Source: a virus
Strand: one strand, 5' to 3'
DNA length: 50,305 bases
Virus record (IMG/VR): IMGVR_UViG_3300033388_003879
Span: 1-50,305 of that record
The notes beneath the pieces were generated by a model, which saw only the letters and a list, made by a program, of their open reading frames with translations, had not been told where the DNA came from and did not search any database. Shown piece after piece: positions 1 to 6,737 of this stretch (positions are counted from its first letter, which is position 1; each line of letters opens with the position of its first letter). A program made the translations under genes and the position numbers.

Positions 1-425
1 TGAATACGTCTGTATATTTTATTTTTTATATCCCGCATAGGAGTTGACTCACCATCTTTTACCTTAGATGGTATTATAAATCCAGTTTCAGGAAATTCTC
101 CCTGAAGAGTATATTCCGTATCAGTCCTATCGTGATGATCTCCTTTCAATACATCTTTAAAAAACTCTTCAATTTCAGAATAATACTCTTTAGGTATTCT
201 ATAAAAACATTGATTCTCATGTGGCCTTAATGTACAATCAGATTGCCTGACAAGAACACAATCACTACCAAAATCACCAGCCTCTAATCTTATTTGAACA
301 AGTTTTCCAAGCCTTGTTAGTGGGGTATTTTCCCCTGCAACAAGTCCGGTAATTATATATTCACCAAAATCTGAATCTTTCCATTCATTAATCATTTCAC
401 CCATATATTCGTTTTTAAGTTCCAT
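1..425 (-). CDS. Hypothetical protein, 3' end beyond window
   Basis: Open reading frame running off the left edge; 141 codons are visible. The ATG at 423-425 has a good ribosome site (AGAGGG) eight bases upstream and sits 3 bases after the stop of the upstream RHH gene, so the two form one leftward operon. The protein is soluble, acidic and without a motif I recognise; it starts MELKNEYMGEMINEWKDSDF and has two isolated cysteines. Function unknown. Confidence 0.7.
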   Translation of the reverse strand, partial: MELKNEYMGEMINEWKDSDFGEYIITGLVAGENTPLTRLGKLVQIRLEAGDFGSDCVLVRQSDCTLRPHENQCFYRIPKEYYSEIEEFFKDVLKGDHHDRTDTEYTLQGEFPETGFIIPSKVKDGESTPMRDIKNKIYRRI

Positions 426-428
426 TAT

Positions 429-680
429 TTATCCCTCTTGATTTCTAGGAACCCATAAATGGAAACTACCACCACATGAATATTTTCCGCAATTCCCGTC
501 AATTAAATTCCCGCAATTACTACAAGATTTTGATCCTTTAAATTCATCCATATTCATTTTATTTTGAATAGCAATAAATCCATAGTTAGAAACAGATCTA
601 TGATCTTTTTTTGCAGCCTCTTCAACTTTATTTTTAAACTCTTTACTACATTTTATCTGTATTGTTTTATCTTCTGGCAT
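429..680 (-). CDS. RHH-like DNA-binding protein with C-terminal zinc knuckle
   Basis: 83 aa. The N-terminal ~45 residues (DKTIQIKCSKEFKNKVEEAA, then a second helix) look like a ribbon-helix-helix (CopG/Arc) fold. The C-terminal half carries CSNCG, then NCGKYSCGG, likely a small zinc site. RHH proteins usually bind palindromic operators as dimers and repress themselves; a 31-bp palindrome lies just upstream of this gene (696-726) over its own promoter, so autoregulation and control of the rightward genes at 790 are inferred. The RHH-zinc combination is not one I know by name. No toxin gene is adjacent, so an antitoxin role is not supported. Confidence 0.6.
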   Translation of the reverse strand: MPEDKTIQIKCSKEFKNKVEEAAKKDHRSVSNYGFIAIQNKMNMDEFKGSKSCSNCGNLIDGNCGKYSCGGSFHLWVPRNQEG

Positions 681-695
681 GATTTCTCCTAATAT

Positions 696-726
696 TATTT
701 AATAATATAACTTATATTATTAAATA
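696..726. promoter_or_regulatory. Perfect 15-bp-arm palindrome, candidate operator
   Basis: TATTTAATAATATAA, one central C, then its exact reverse complement. On the minus strand a promoter (TTGATA at 730-725, 17 bases, TATTAT at 707-702) lies inside and overlapping the palindrome, so a bound protein would block transcription of the RHH gene at 429-680. A looser half-site (TAATAT/ATTATTA) follows toward the rightward promoter. Confidence 0.7.
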
Positions 727-740
727 TCAATAGTAATATC

Positions 741-769
741 TTGTATTATTATATTTTCACATATATAAT
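741..769 (+). promoter_or_regulatory. Sigma70 promoter for genes at 790-1934
   Basis: TTGTAT, 17-base spacer, TATAAT at 764-769, followed by an AAGAGAGG ribosome site and the ATG at 790. Confidence 0.6.
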
Positions 770-789
770 AAATTAAAGAGAGGTATTAA

Positions 790-1086
790 ATGAAACTGAA
801 TGAAAAGTATTCAATAGAAAAAGAAGCCAATGGATTTTCTTTAATAGAGAAAACATCTGTTGAAGTTACAAAAGACGGTAGGAAAACCGGAGAACTTAAA
901 GACGGTCAGGATAAGCGATCGTACGGGACTGTTTATCAGGCTCTGAAAGGATTCCTGAAGCTGTCAGTAGATGAAGCAGAAGAGGTCGATGAAATTACAA
1001 TTAAAGTAAAAAAGGCTGTTACAGAGATCGAAGAGGCTGCAGTTGAAATAGAAAAACGTTTTAGAATTGAAGTTTTGAGGTGTTAA
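790..1086 (+). CDS. Hypothetical protein with C-terminal coiled coil
   Basis: 98 aa, first gene of a rightward three-gene operon. Ribosome site AGAGAGG eight bases before the ATG. The N-terminal part (YSIEKEANGFSLIEKTSVEV) looks beta-rich and contains a basic stretch ending in YGTVYQALKGFLKL; the last 35 residues are rich in E, A and V heptads and are probably helical. Short phage proteins of this layout are common next to early regulators, but I cannot name a family. Confidence 0.7.
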   Translation: MKLNEKYSIEKEANGFSLIEKTSVEVTKDGRKTGELKDGQDKRSYGTVYQALKGFLKLSVDEAEEVDEITIKVKKAVTEIEEAAVEIEKRFRIEVLRC

Positions 1087-1437
1087 ATGAACAATATAGA
1101 ATTAGTTAAAAGAGCTGTTGAAGATTCAGAAAGATTTGAATTATGTGATTGCGGAAGATCTATAAAAAGTGTTCATAATAATATGGAATATCCGATCAGT
1201 GCATTTATTCTAAACAGAATTTTATATCCTGATTTTTTGCAATCAGCTATTGAGGGCATTAATAAAAAACACCTTAATGATAATAAATATCCTGTTACAA
1301 TAATTGATGCATGGGACATTGAAATAAGATTCTATTCTTCTGGATATAAAGATTTTGTGAAAGGGTTGGATAATTGGGATTCAATCGAAGAAGCCAAAGA
1401 AGAAGCTTTAAAACATATTTACGAGGTTATTTCATGA
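1087..1437 (+). CDS. Hypothetical protein
   Basis: 116 aa. Starts at the base after the upstream stop (TAAATG) and overlaps the next gene by four bases (ATGA), so all three genes are translationally coupled. Contains one CDCG near the N-terminus; the rest is mixed alpha/beta with many aromatic residues. No recognised family. Confidence 0.7.
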   Translation: MNNIELVKRAVEDSERFELCDCGRSIKSVHNNMEYPISAFILNRILYPDFLQSAIEGINKKHLNDNKYPVTIIDAWDIEIRFYSSGYKDFVKGLDNWDSIEEAKEEALKHIYEVIS

Positions 1438-1934
1438 AATACAAATTAACATCAAAAACAGGTCAATGCGGATATGAAGAATATGACAGAGAATATTTCG
1501 AGAAAACCAGTGAAATGAAAGCATGCGGGTGTGAAACGTCTATAAAAGCTGGTAATAAATTTGTCTGTATAAATCATCTACCGGCTGTTCTACTCGGAGA
1601 CAGTAAACCGGAAATGGAAGATCATAGACCGATTAAGAAAATCGTAAGCGGGACTATTTCCGGTATGAAATCAAATGAGAAAGATATCAAAAAAGGATTT
1701 AAAATTATTCCATTCAGAGAAGATTTTATTAAAATCGCGAAAGGTGAAAAAGTTAATATCCGGCAAATGAGCATGTTTGATAGTAAAGAAAATAGGCCGG
1801 ATAAAAAGGAAATGACTGAAGAGGAAAAGAAAATACGGCACTGTGATGGATGTACGGAAATAAATCCAACTGAAACACGGTGTAAGATCTGTAAAGGAGC
1901 TGATAATCAGCCAGTAACGATCAATGTCTTTTAA
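1434..1934 (+). CDS. Cysteine-rich hypothetical protein
   Basis: 166 aa. The ATG at 1434 overlaps the upstream stop (ATGA) and has GAGG upstream; an in-frame ATG 20 codons earlier lies inside the previous gene and is less likely. Two cysteine clusters are visible: CGCETSIKAGNKFVC near residues 31-45 and HCDGC plus CKICKG near the C-terminus, suggesting two zinc ribbons. The middle is basic. Ends just before a bidirectional terminator. Function unknown; a nucleic-acid-binding role is a guess. Confidence 0.7.
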   Translation: MKYKLTSKTGQCGYEEYDREYFEKTSEMKACGCETSIKAGNKFVCINHLPAVLLGDSKPEMEDHRPIKKIVSGTISGMKSNEKDIKKGFKIIPFREDFIKIAKGEKVNIRQMSMFDSKENRPDKKEMTEEEKKIRHCDGCTEINPTETRCKICKGADNQPVTINVF

Positions 1935-1940
1935 ATTAAA

Positions 1941-1968
1941 AATCCCTGCATTAAACAGGGATTTTTTT
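1941..1968. terminator. Bidirectional intrinsic terminator
   Basis: AATCCCTG, seven-base loop, CAGGGATT followed by a T run on the plus strand and preceded by an A run that serves as T run on the minus strand. It closes the rightward operon ending at 1934 and the leftward operon ending at 1967. Confidence 0.85.
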
Positions 1969-2086
1969 ATTTATACGATTTCTTTGCAATGCCTAAATGT
2001 ATTAGATTCTTAGCCATAAATACGGAAAGATTACGGATCTGACCTTTTATATGTTTACCATGGCTTTTTAGTATTTCGATTCTCAT
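1967..2086 (-). CDS. Small phage protein, KG...L..GIA type
   Basis: 39 aa, last gene of the leftward operon; its ATG overlaps the upstream stop (ATGA). The sequence has the shape of short phage proteins of the form I..L....G.I..LS...AK.LI..GIA; compare the N-terminal half of the 80-aa protein at 28375 (KEGDILEESRIVRRKLQEGG). Its stop codon lies in the terminator T run. Role unknown. Confidence 0.65.
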   Translation of the reverse strand: MRIEILKSHGKHIKGQIRNLSVFMAKNLIHLGIAKKSYK

Positions 2087-2469
2087 GATGGTTCCGGTGG
2101 TTTTGATAATGGCTTCCAGTGAGTTGGTTGATTAGCTTTCTGGAAATATCCACTGTTACCAATACTTGTTACGAAATAAGCTATATCTTCCATTTTCCCA
2201 TCATTTGTACAATTCCCATAGACTGAGTATCTTCCCATATCTTCAGGCAGTTTGTCTTTTACGTTTATCCATTGTTTTACTGTTTCGTATTCGCATCGTG
2301 TATTCCATGTCTTGATAAGTTTTTCTTTATCCCATTCAATCATCAATAACCCACAGTTAGAACATGTATACGAATATTTTACACTTGATCCTGTTTTCCC
2401 ATAAATATTCATCATATTTAATTCTGGTAATTCTCCACAAAACGGGCACGGTTTCAATTTCTCACTCAT
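2083..2469 (-). CDS. Lar-like zinc domain fused to DUF551 domain
   Basis: 128 aa. Residues ~4-45 match the Lar restriction-alleviation family (KLKPCPFCGELPEL, later CSNCG and WNTR). Residues ~65-128 match DUF551 (WINVKDKLPE ... THWKPLSKPP). Lar proteins modulate host type I restriction; DUF551 has no known function. The start is the ATG at 2469, which overlaps the upstream stop and lies 10 bases after AAGGAGG; a TTG three codons earlier is too close to that site. Both single domains are common in phages; the fusion places them in one polypeptide. Confidence 0.75.
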   Translation of the reverse strand: MSEKLKPCPFCGELPELNMMNIYGKTGSSVKYSYTCSNCGLLMIEWDKEKLIKTWNTRCEYETVKQWINVKDKLPEDMGRYSVYGNCTNDGKMEDIAYFVTSIGNSGYFQKANQPTHWKPLSKPPEPS

Positions 2470-3083
2470 AATAACCAATCCTCCTTAATCCTTCCATTTC
2501 TCAAATCATCTTCATAGTTCTCATCATGCTTTTCACGAGCAGATAATACACAGCACTTACGGCATACACAGTCCTTACACATATTATCAACAGTCTTTAA
2601 ATAATATTTTCCATAGTCTCCGCACGATGGACCATATACACGAACTCCGTCACCTCTTTTATCCGGTTTATATAAACTGCATTCAAAACAATGTTCCTGA
2701 ACCATTTTTATATCAGACGGGAAACTATCGGGAGAATCCCAATTTATGACAGTTCCTGAAGTTGATCCACAAGCCGGACAAGCTTTAGAACAGAATGAAT
2801 ATTTTGTATTACAGTCCCTGCATTCCCACCAACCGCGAAATTTTTCATGATGAGTTCTGATTAAACCGGATTTTTCCGCACCTTCCCAGAATAGATTCAT
2901 CATAGGTGGTTTATCCCATGATTTATGAGTCTTTTTTATATGGTCATAGATTCCCTGGCAATCGGCATTATATTTTAATTTATCACAGAATGAATTTACA
3001 TCGTCTCGGAAAACATCGTTTGCAGCAAGATTATTTTGTTTATAGCTGACTGTTATTTTTTCTTGAAATTGGTCTATTGTCAT
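2466..3083 (-). CDS. Multi-zinc-ribbon hypothetical protein
   Basis: 205 aa. The ATG at 3083 overlaps the upstream stop (ATGA) and has GGAG five bases before it; an upstream in-frame start lies within the previous gene. Sixteen cysteines: WWECRDCNTKYSFCSKACPACG around residues 87-105, HCFEC near 131, then CKDCVCRKCC near 170-180. The layout suggests two or three zinc sites. Likely nucleic-acid or protein binding; no family recognised. Confidence 0.7.
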   Translation of the reverse strand: MTIDQFQEKITVSYKQNNLAANDVFRDDVNSFCDKLKYNADCQGIYDHIKKTHKSWDKPPMMNLFWEGAEKSGLIRTHHEKFRGWWECRDCNTKYSFCSKACPACGSTSGTVINWDSPDSFPSDIKMVQEHCFECSLYKPDKRGDGVRVYGPSCGDYGKYYLKTVDNMCKDCVCRKCCVLSAREKHDENYEDDLRNGRIKEDWLL

Positions 3084-3370
3084 GGTTGCTCCGACTCGAT
3101 AATACGATTCGCTTCTTCGTATTCCTTTAACCATCTCTCGTGAGAAGAATGGACGTTAACAGAATGTTGATAATCATCTTCATCATATCCATGACATCTA
3201 CGTCCATCTGAAGCAACATAAAATGCGGTGATTGATTTAAATTGTGCAGGCGTTGGGGTTTTTGATTTTAGAGCTAAATTATAGGCTTTTTCTAGATTAC
3301 ATGATTTTACTATTCCAGTTCTAAAATCATGACCTCTTCCTGTTTTAACATAAATATAATAATCTTTCAC
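3080..3370 (-). CDS. Hypothetical protein
   Basis: 96 aa. GTG start overlapping the upstream stop (GTGA). Small and charged, with an acidic C-terminus; a helical segment EKAYNLALKSK is followed by aromatic residues (SITAFYVASDGRRC). No known domain. Confidence 0.65.
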   Translation of the reverse strand: MKDYYIYVKTGRGHDFRTGIVKSCNLEKAYNLALKSKTPTPAQFKSITAFYVASDGRRCHGYDEDDYQHSVNVHSSHERWLKEYEEANRIIESEQP

Positions 3371-4191
3371 TTTAATTCCCCTTCTTTAATCCTATCAAAA
3401 AAATTCGTTTCCGTAGTCCCTTTTTTCTCTGTTCCCATATCTTTTTTATCAATCAATACAAATGTTTTAGCCTTAGCAAACGATCTATTCAAAATAATAT
3501 TTTTAATCTGCAACTTTATATAATCAGTTCCTAAATTACCGTTAAAATCTGTAATAATTAACAATTCCCTGGATTTATAGAAATCAATTATACCGTCAAT
3601 ATCTTTTTCAGCTGATCTTATTTTATTCATTAAATCAACGTGAGATATCAATTCAATTTTATCCATACCGGACATGAAAAATGAAAGTAAAATGCTATAA
3701 CCTATCCGGTCGATATCTTTTAAAGATAATTTCGCCCAGTATCCGTAACCGCCATAATCACTGATATCTATAGGTTTAATTTCAGATATTATACTTTTCG
3801 GTAATGTCTGGAAAAATAATCGTTCTCTATCAGATGCTTCTACCTGTATTTTCATTTCTTCAGTTTTTTTATGTTCTATGATGCGTTTTTCTGATTCTGA
3901 GGTGTCAAATATTTCTTGACAATCTGAGCACCGGATTATTACGGGATTTTTTTCAGGTGATATCAACTGATCTGGAAAAGATTTCTGTTTATCGCAATCA
4001 GGACATTTTTTAATCATAGGTTGTAATTCGGAAGATGAGTTTTTAATGTAATCATTTTTTAGTTTTAACCGCCTGAAAACTTCCTTAAGCCATAACGGGG
4101 TTTTATCTACGTCATCCTCAGAGCGTAGAGATAGACAGGAGGCGCGAGAATCGATTATGTCAGTGGCGGTCATGAATTGTGATGTTTTCAT
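3367..4191 (-). CDS. DnaC/IstB-like helicase-loader homologue lacking a P-loop
   Basis: 274 aa. A zinc ribbon (CPDC ... RCSDC, residues ~63-92) precedes a region that follows the DnaC/IstB pattern: GYSILLSFFMSG, then KIELISHVDLMNKIR, a Walker-B-like strand ELLIITDFNG, then IKLQIKNIILNRS and a final strand AKTFVLID. In active loaders a GxxGxGKT loop precedes the first helix; here that position reads LSLKDIDRIG, so no ATP-binding lysine is visible. It sits in the leftward early operon and may partner with the replisome organizer at 6738. The family call rests on pattern only; a catalytically dead adaptor is the inference. Confidence 0.5.
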   Translation of the reverse strand: MKTSQFMTATDIIDSRASCLSLRSEDDVDKTPLWLKEVFRRLKLKNDYIKNSSSELQPMIKKCPDCDKQKSFPDQLISPEKNPVIIRCSDCQEIFDTSESEKRIIEHKKTEEMKIQVEASDRERLFFQTLPKSIISEIKPIDISDYGGYGYWAKLSLKDIDRIGYSILLSFFMSGMDKIELISHVDLMNKIRSAEKDIDGIIDFYKSRELLIITDFNGNLGTDYIKLQIKNIILNRSFAKAKTFVLIDKKDMGTEKKGTTETNFFDRIKEGELK

Positions 4192-4892
4192 TTATTCTTC
4201 CACTCTTCATATATTTCTGATACACCGAGAGCGTATTCATCCTCACAGTATTTTACAAAGATTTCTATCTGTTTTTCTAGTTCTTCGATGCGGGATAGTT
4301 GATCATGGTTTATGTTGTATTGATCTTTAAATCCTTCAAGTTGGTATTTAAATACTGAAATCTCTGATTGTGCTTTTTGGGTGGCTGATTTATAACCTGA
4401 AAAATACCCTTCTCTATAGCTTGGATGATTTTTCGAGTGGTCAATAGTCGTGAAGGTTACCTTTTCCTTTTCAAAAGCCTCTCTTATCTCATCCTTTTTC
4501 TCTTCTGGCTCCATAATCAAGCTTGTTATTTCATCTTGCGATAGCTCCACCCCATCATCACCATAATTAACTCTATCATGAATTATCTCATCACTGGTAG
4601 ACTGCTGTACATCAAGTCTTTTCTGTACTGATTTTGATATTATTTCTGGCTCTTTGCCTGCTTCGAATCCATGGATATAAGCACCCACTACTTTGTTGGT
4701 TTTTGAAATAACTTCTTTACGTTTCTTTGGCTCTTTGCCTGTTCCGTTGCATTTAGGGCAAACTGATCTGACTACACAAAGGTTATGCTCCGATCCTTCA
4801 CAATCACCATCTATGAAGACGGGACAATTCCTGCAATCTGGATCTTTCTGAAAATAATCTTCTCCATAACACATTTTACACTTTTCACCCAT
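4188..4892 (-). CDS. Zinc-finger and coiled-coil hypothetical protein
   Basis: 234 aa. ATG at 4892, two bases after the stop of the 41-aa gene (TGATATG); a GTG ten codons upstream is an alternative. The N-terminus is cysteine-rich (CKMCYG, CRNCP, then CPKCNGTG, the last resembling a DnaJ zinc repeat). The C-terminal ~70 residues are a coiled coil (QLSRIEELEKQIEIFVKYCE). Overlaps the next gene by ATGA. Function unknown. Confidence 0.65.
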   Translation of the reverse strand: MGEKCKMCYGEDYFQKDPDCRNCPVFIDGDCEGSEHNLCVVRSVCPKCNGTGKEPKKRKEVISKTNKVVGAYIHGFEAGKEPEIISKSVQKRLDVQQSTSDEIIHDRVNYGDDGVELSQDEITSLIMEPEEKKDEIREAFEKEKVTFTTIDHSKNHPSYREGYFSGYKSATQKAQSEISVFKYQLEGFKDQYNINHDQLSRIEELEKQIEIFVKYCEDEYALGVSEIYEEWKNK

Positions 4893-4893
4893 A

Positions 4894-5019
4894 TCATCCC
4901 ACCCACTTCGGAACAAAATCACAATTTATTCGAGTCGGAATTCCTAACATATAGTTATCTATGCGCTTTTTAGGTTTCGGCTGATTTTTCTTTATTTTTA
5001 TTATTGCTGGGTTTTTCAT
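4894..5019 (-). CDS. Small basic protein
   Basis: 41 aa, starts MKNPAIIKIKKNQPKPKKRI and ends VPKWVG. The ATG directly follows the upstream stop (TAAATG) with a GGAGG ribosome site. The lysine/proline-rich N-terminus suggests nucleic-acid contact, but nothing more can be said. Confidence 0.6.
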   Translation of the reverse strand: MKNPAIIKIKKNQPKPKKRIDNYMLGIPTRINCDFVPKWVG

Positions 5020-5499
5020 TTAATCCTCCAAGTCGGATATTGTGGCGAGACGAATAGATTTCACATAAATATCAGATGACTCACCTTGAAAAACGGCAGT
5101 ATTGCTATCTACCCCGTATAATTTCCACTTATAGTTATTGTAGACTATAACCATTGGCCTTAATTTAGCAATCTCATCAGTTATTTCGATTTCGGATATT
5201 TCACGCCAAACACCTCTATTGTAGGTTAATTCTCCATCTACACTACTAATCTGTTTTTCTGGATCTTTGCTATTTGGGTCTATACAAAACAAATCTGTAT
5301 TAAATGATCTAGCTACCCAAGTATCACCACTCTTTTTAATAATCGGCTGTTCTGGTTCTGGTTTTCGAATATCAGCTTTGCAATAAAGACAATAATTAGG
5401 ATTGTCTTTATTGTCAGGAAGATCTCTTTCCAAAAATCTGCCATCAAACTTTTTACACGGGTCAAACTTTCCATCTTTCCATTCACATTTTTTACTCAT
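5020..5499 (-). CDS. Hypothetical protein with N-terminal zinc site
   Basis: 159 aa. Cysteines at CEWKDGKFDPC and CLYCKADIRKPE form a probable four-cysteine zinc site in the first ~45 residues; the rest is beta-rich (DTWVARSFNT, MVIVYNNYKWKLYGVD) and could be a small barrel. Preceded by one of three identical 20-nt translation-start cassettes (5497-5516). Unknown role. Confidence 0.65.
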   Translation of the reverse strand: MSKKCEWKDGKFDPCKKFDGRFLERDLPDNKDNPNYCLYCKADIRKPEPEQPIIKKSGDTWVARSFNTDLFCIDPNSKDPEKQISSVDGELTYNRGVWREISEIEITDEIAKLRPMVIVYNNYKWKLYGVDSNTAVFQGESSDIYVKSIRLATISDLED

Positions 5500-5516
5500 T
5501 TAATCCTCTCTTTTAT
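5497..5516 (-). repeat. Translation-start cassette repeat, copy 1
   Basis: Minus-strand ATAAAAGAGAGGATTAAATG; identical 20-nt copies at 5749-5768 and 5972-5991. Each ends with the ATG of a gene and contains the ribosome site AGAGAGGA. Exact identity over 20 nt suggests local duplication or gene conversion of the start region. Confidence 0.8.
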
Positions 5517-5751
5517 ATCTCATAATCTTAAATAATATCGGTGAAATTATTTTCCACAGTTTAAATATGCAATAAATAATTAAAAATATAGGGGCAACCA
5601 TAGGCCAAAATATTACCATTGGTACAAATGCCGCTTCTGGCATTCTATTTTCTTCCCTTCTAGTCGAATTGAATTTTAACAAGCATACATAAAAAATCAT
5701 TCCAATAATAATGTATGCAAAACAGTAAACTAAAATTATTAATCCTCTCAT
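5500..5751 (-). CDS. Small inner-membrane protein, two TM segments
   Basis: 83 aa. Two hydrophobic stretches (residues ~4-26, and ~44-68 starting VPMVIFWPMVAPIFLIIYCI) separated by a short charged loop STRREENRMPE. Its last codons (RED, stop) overlap the next gene's ribosome site. Small membrane proteins in early operons often act in exclusion, but there is no specific evidence here. Confidence 0.65.
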   Translation of the reverse strand: MRGLIILVYCFAYIIIGMIFYVCLLKFNSTRREENRMPEAAFVPMVIFWPMVAPIFLIIYCIFKLWKIISPILFKIMRYKRED

Positions 5752-5768
5752 TTAATCCTCTCTTTTAT
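5749..5768 (-). repeat. Translation-start cassette repeat, copy 2
   Basis: Second identical copy, containing the ATG of the two-TM protein gene at 5751. Confidence 0.8.
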
Positions 5769-5974
5769 TTGCTTAATACAATATCTTTAATAATTTTTCC
5801 ATTTTTAGTTATAGCCAGAGTGTGACCTTTATCTGATTCCTTCATTGCATAAACATAAAGCGCTAAAGCATTTCTGATAATTCCAACTTTAGTGCTACAT
5901 TCACCTGAAGATATAATATTATCCATGTGTTGATTCATTTTTTTAGATATTTCAATAGTCATGCGTTTTTTCAT
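5765..5974 (-). CDS. RHH (CopG-like) transcriptional regulator
   Basis: 69 aa. MTIEISKKMNQHMDNII then STKVGIIRNALALYVYAM is the strand-helix-helix pattern of ribbon-helix-helix repressors, and the C-terminal tail (HTLAITKNGKIIKDIVL) is common in that group. First gene of the leftward early operon, directly below a pair of overlapping divergent promoters with a dyad (5998-6034). Autoregulation and switching between the two early operons are inferred. No toxin partner is adjacent. Confidence 0.7.
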   Translation of the reverse strand: MKKRMTIEISKKMNQHMDNIISSGECSTKVGIIRNALALYVYAMKESDKGHTLAITKNGKIIKDIVLSK

Positions 5975-5991
5975 TTAATCCTCTCTTTTAT
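5972..5991 (-). repeat. Translation-start cassette repeat, copy 3
   Basis: Third identical copy, containing the ATG of the RHH gene at 5974. Confidence 0.8.
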
Positions 5992-5997
5992 TTGTAC

Positions 5998-6034
5998 TTG
6001 ACTAAATATTATATTGATATTAAGATAAAGTCAA
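5998..6034. promoter_or_regulatory. Overlapping divergent promoters with dyad symmetry
   Basis: Plus strand: TTGACT 5998-6003, 17 bases, TAAGAT 6021-6026. Minus strand: TTGACT 6034-6029, 17 bases, TAATAT 6011-6006. The two -35 boxes face each other and the whole 37 bp is an imperfect dyad (TTGACTnnATnTTA in both arms). Only one polymerase could occupy the site at a time, the arrangement of a genetic switch. The RHH gene lies on one side and an HTH gene on the other. Confidence 0.75.
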
Positions 6035-6057
6035 CACTTTAATAAAGGAGTTTTACG

Positions 6058-6234
6058 GTGGTCATAACAAAAGAAGAATTAGAAAAAATCTACAAAGAAA
6101 ATAGTAATGATGAAGCATCTAAGATTTTAGGTATCTCAATTCCTACTATGCTTAAATATCTTGAAAATAATGGTATTCCGTTAAAAGGTGCCGGAGCGCA
6201 TAACAATACTAAGAAAATTCAGGTGGTAGATTAA
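6058..6234 (+). CDS. Small HTH DNA-binding protein
   Basis: 58 aa, GTG start with AAGGAG seven bases upstream. The central segment DEASKILGISIPTMLKYLEN is a classic helix-turn-helix (A..LGIS..T...YL) of the sigma-region-4/homeodomain-like kind. First rightward gene from the switch promoter; stop overlaps the HNH gene start (TAATG). Probably a regulator opposing the RHH protein encoded divergently, by analogy with cI/cro pairs (inference). Confidence 0.7.
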   Translation: MVITKEELEKIYKENSNDEASKILGISIPTMLKYLENNGIPLKGAGAHNNTKKIQVVD

Positions 6235-6731
6235 TGGACTACAAAGAACAATACCTTCATCCTAAATGGCAGAAAAAGCGACTTGAAATAATGAAGAGAG
6301 ACGGGTTTAAGTGTGTTAGTTGCGGTGATGGTGAATCGAAATTAAATGTACATCATAATTATTACATAAACAGTAAAGATGTTTGGGATTATCCACAAAC
6401 TGCCCTAATAACAGTTTGTGACATATGCCATAAAAATATTCACAAATCCATGGAAGACGAAGAACTAAACAAAAATATACCAATCTCAAGAATAGCTTTT
6501 TTAACTAGAACTACGATGGAAAAGTGTTTTTTCGACTACCAATTTTACATGGGTTTCATTTGTTCTGATTTAATAAACAGAAGTACAAGTAATGGCATTG
6601 TGTGCAACTTAGATGTTATAGACATTATAGAAAACGCAATACTAAACGGATTGAATGGAGATCAGTTTAGTACCTACTGGAACGCCTGTGAAGATGCAGG
6701 ATCAATCTTAAATATAAATACAGAGGTATAG
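6234..6731 (+). CDS. HNH endonuclease
   Basis: 165 aa. Zinc/HNH core in the first 70 residues: C27-V-S-C30, then H40-H41, then C62-D-I-C65 and H70 (VCDICHKNIH). Resembles phage HNH nucleases that act as free-standing homing enzymes or near packaging genes. Residues ~75-165 lack a recognised domain. Co-transcribed with the HTH gene and the replisome organizer. Confidence 0.75.
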   Translation: MDYKEQYLHPKWQKKRLEIMKRDGFKCVSCGDGESKLNVHHNYYINSKDVWDYPQTALITVCDICHKNIHKSMEDEELNKNIPISRIAFLTRTTMEKCFFDYQFYMGFICSDLINRSTSNGIVCNLDVIDIIENAILNGLNGDQFSTYWNACEDAGSILNINTEV

Positions 6732-6737
6732 ATTAAT

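Noticed and set aside
429-680. Antitoxin of a toxin-antitoxin pair
   Set aside because: No short toxin-like gene lies next to it; the same holds for the RHH gene at 5765-5974.
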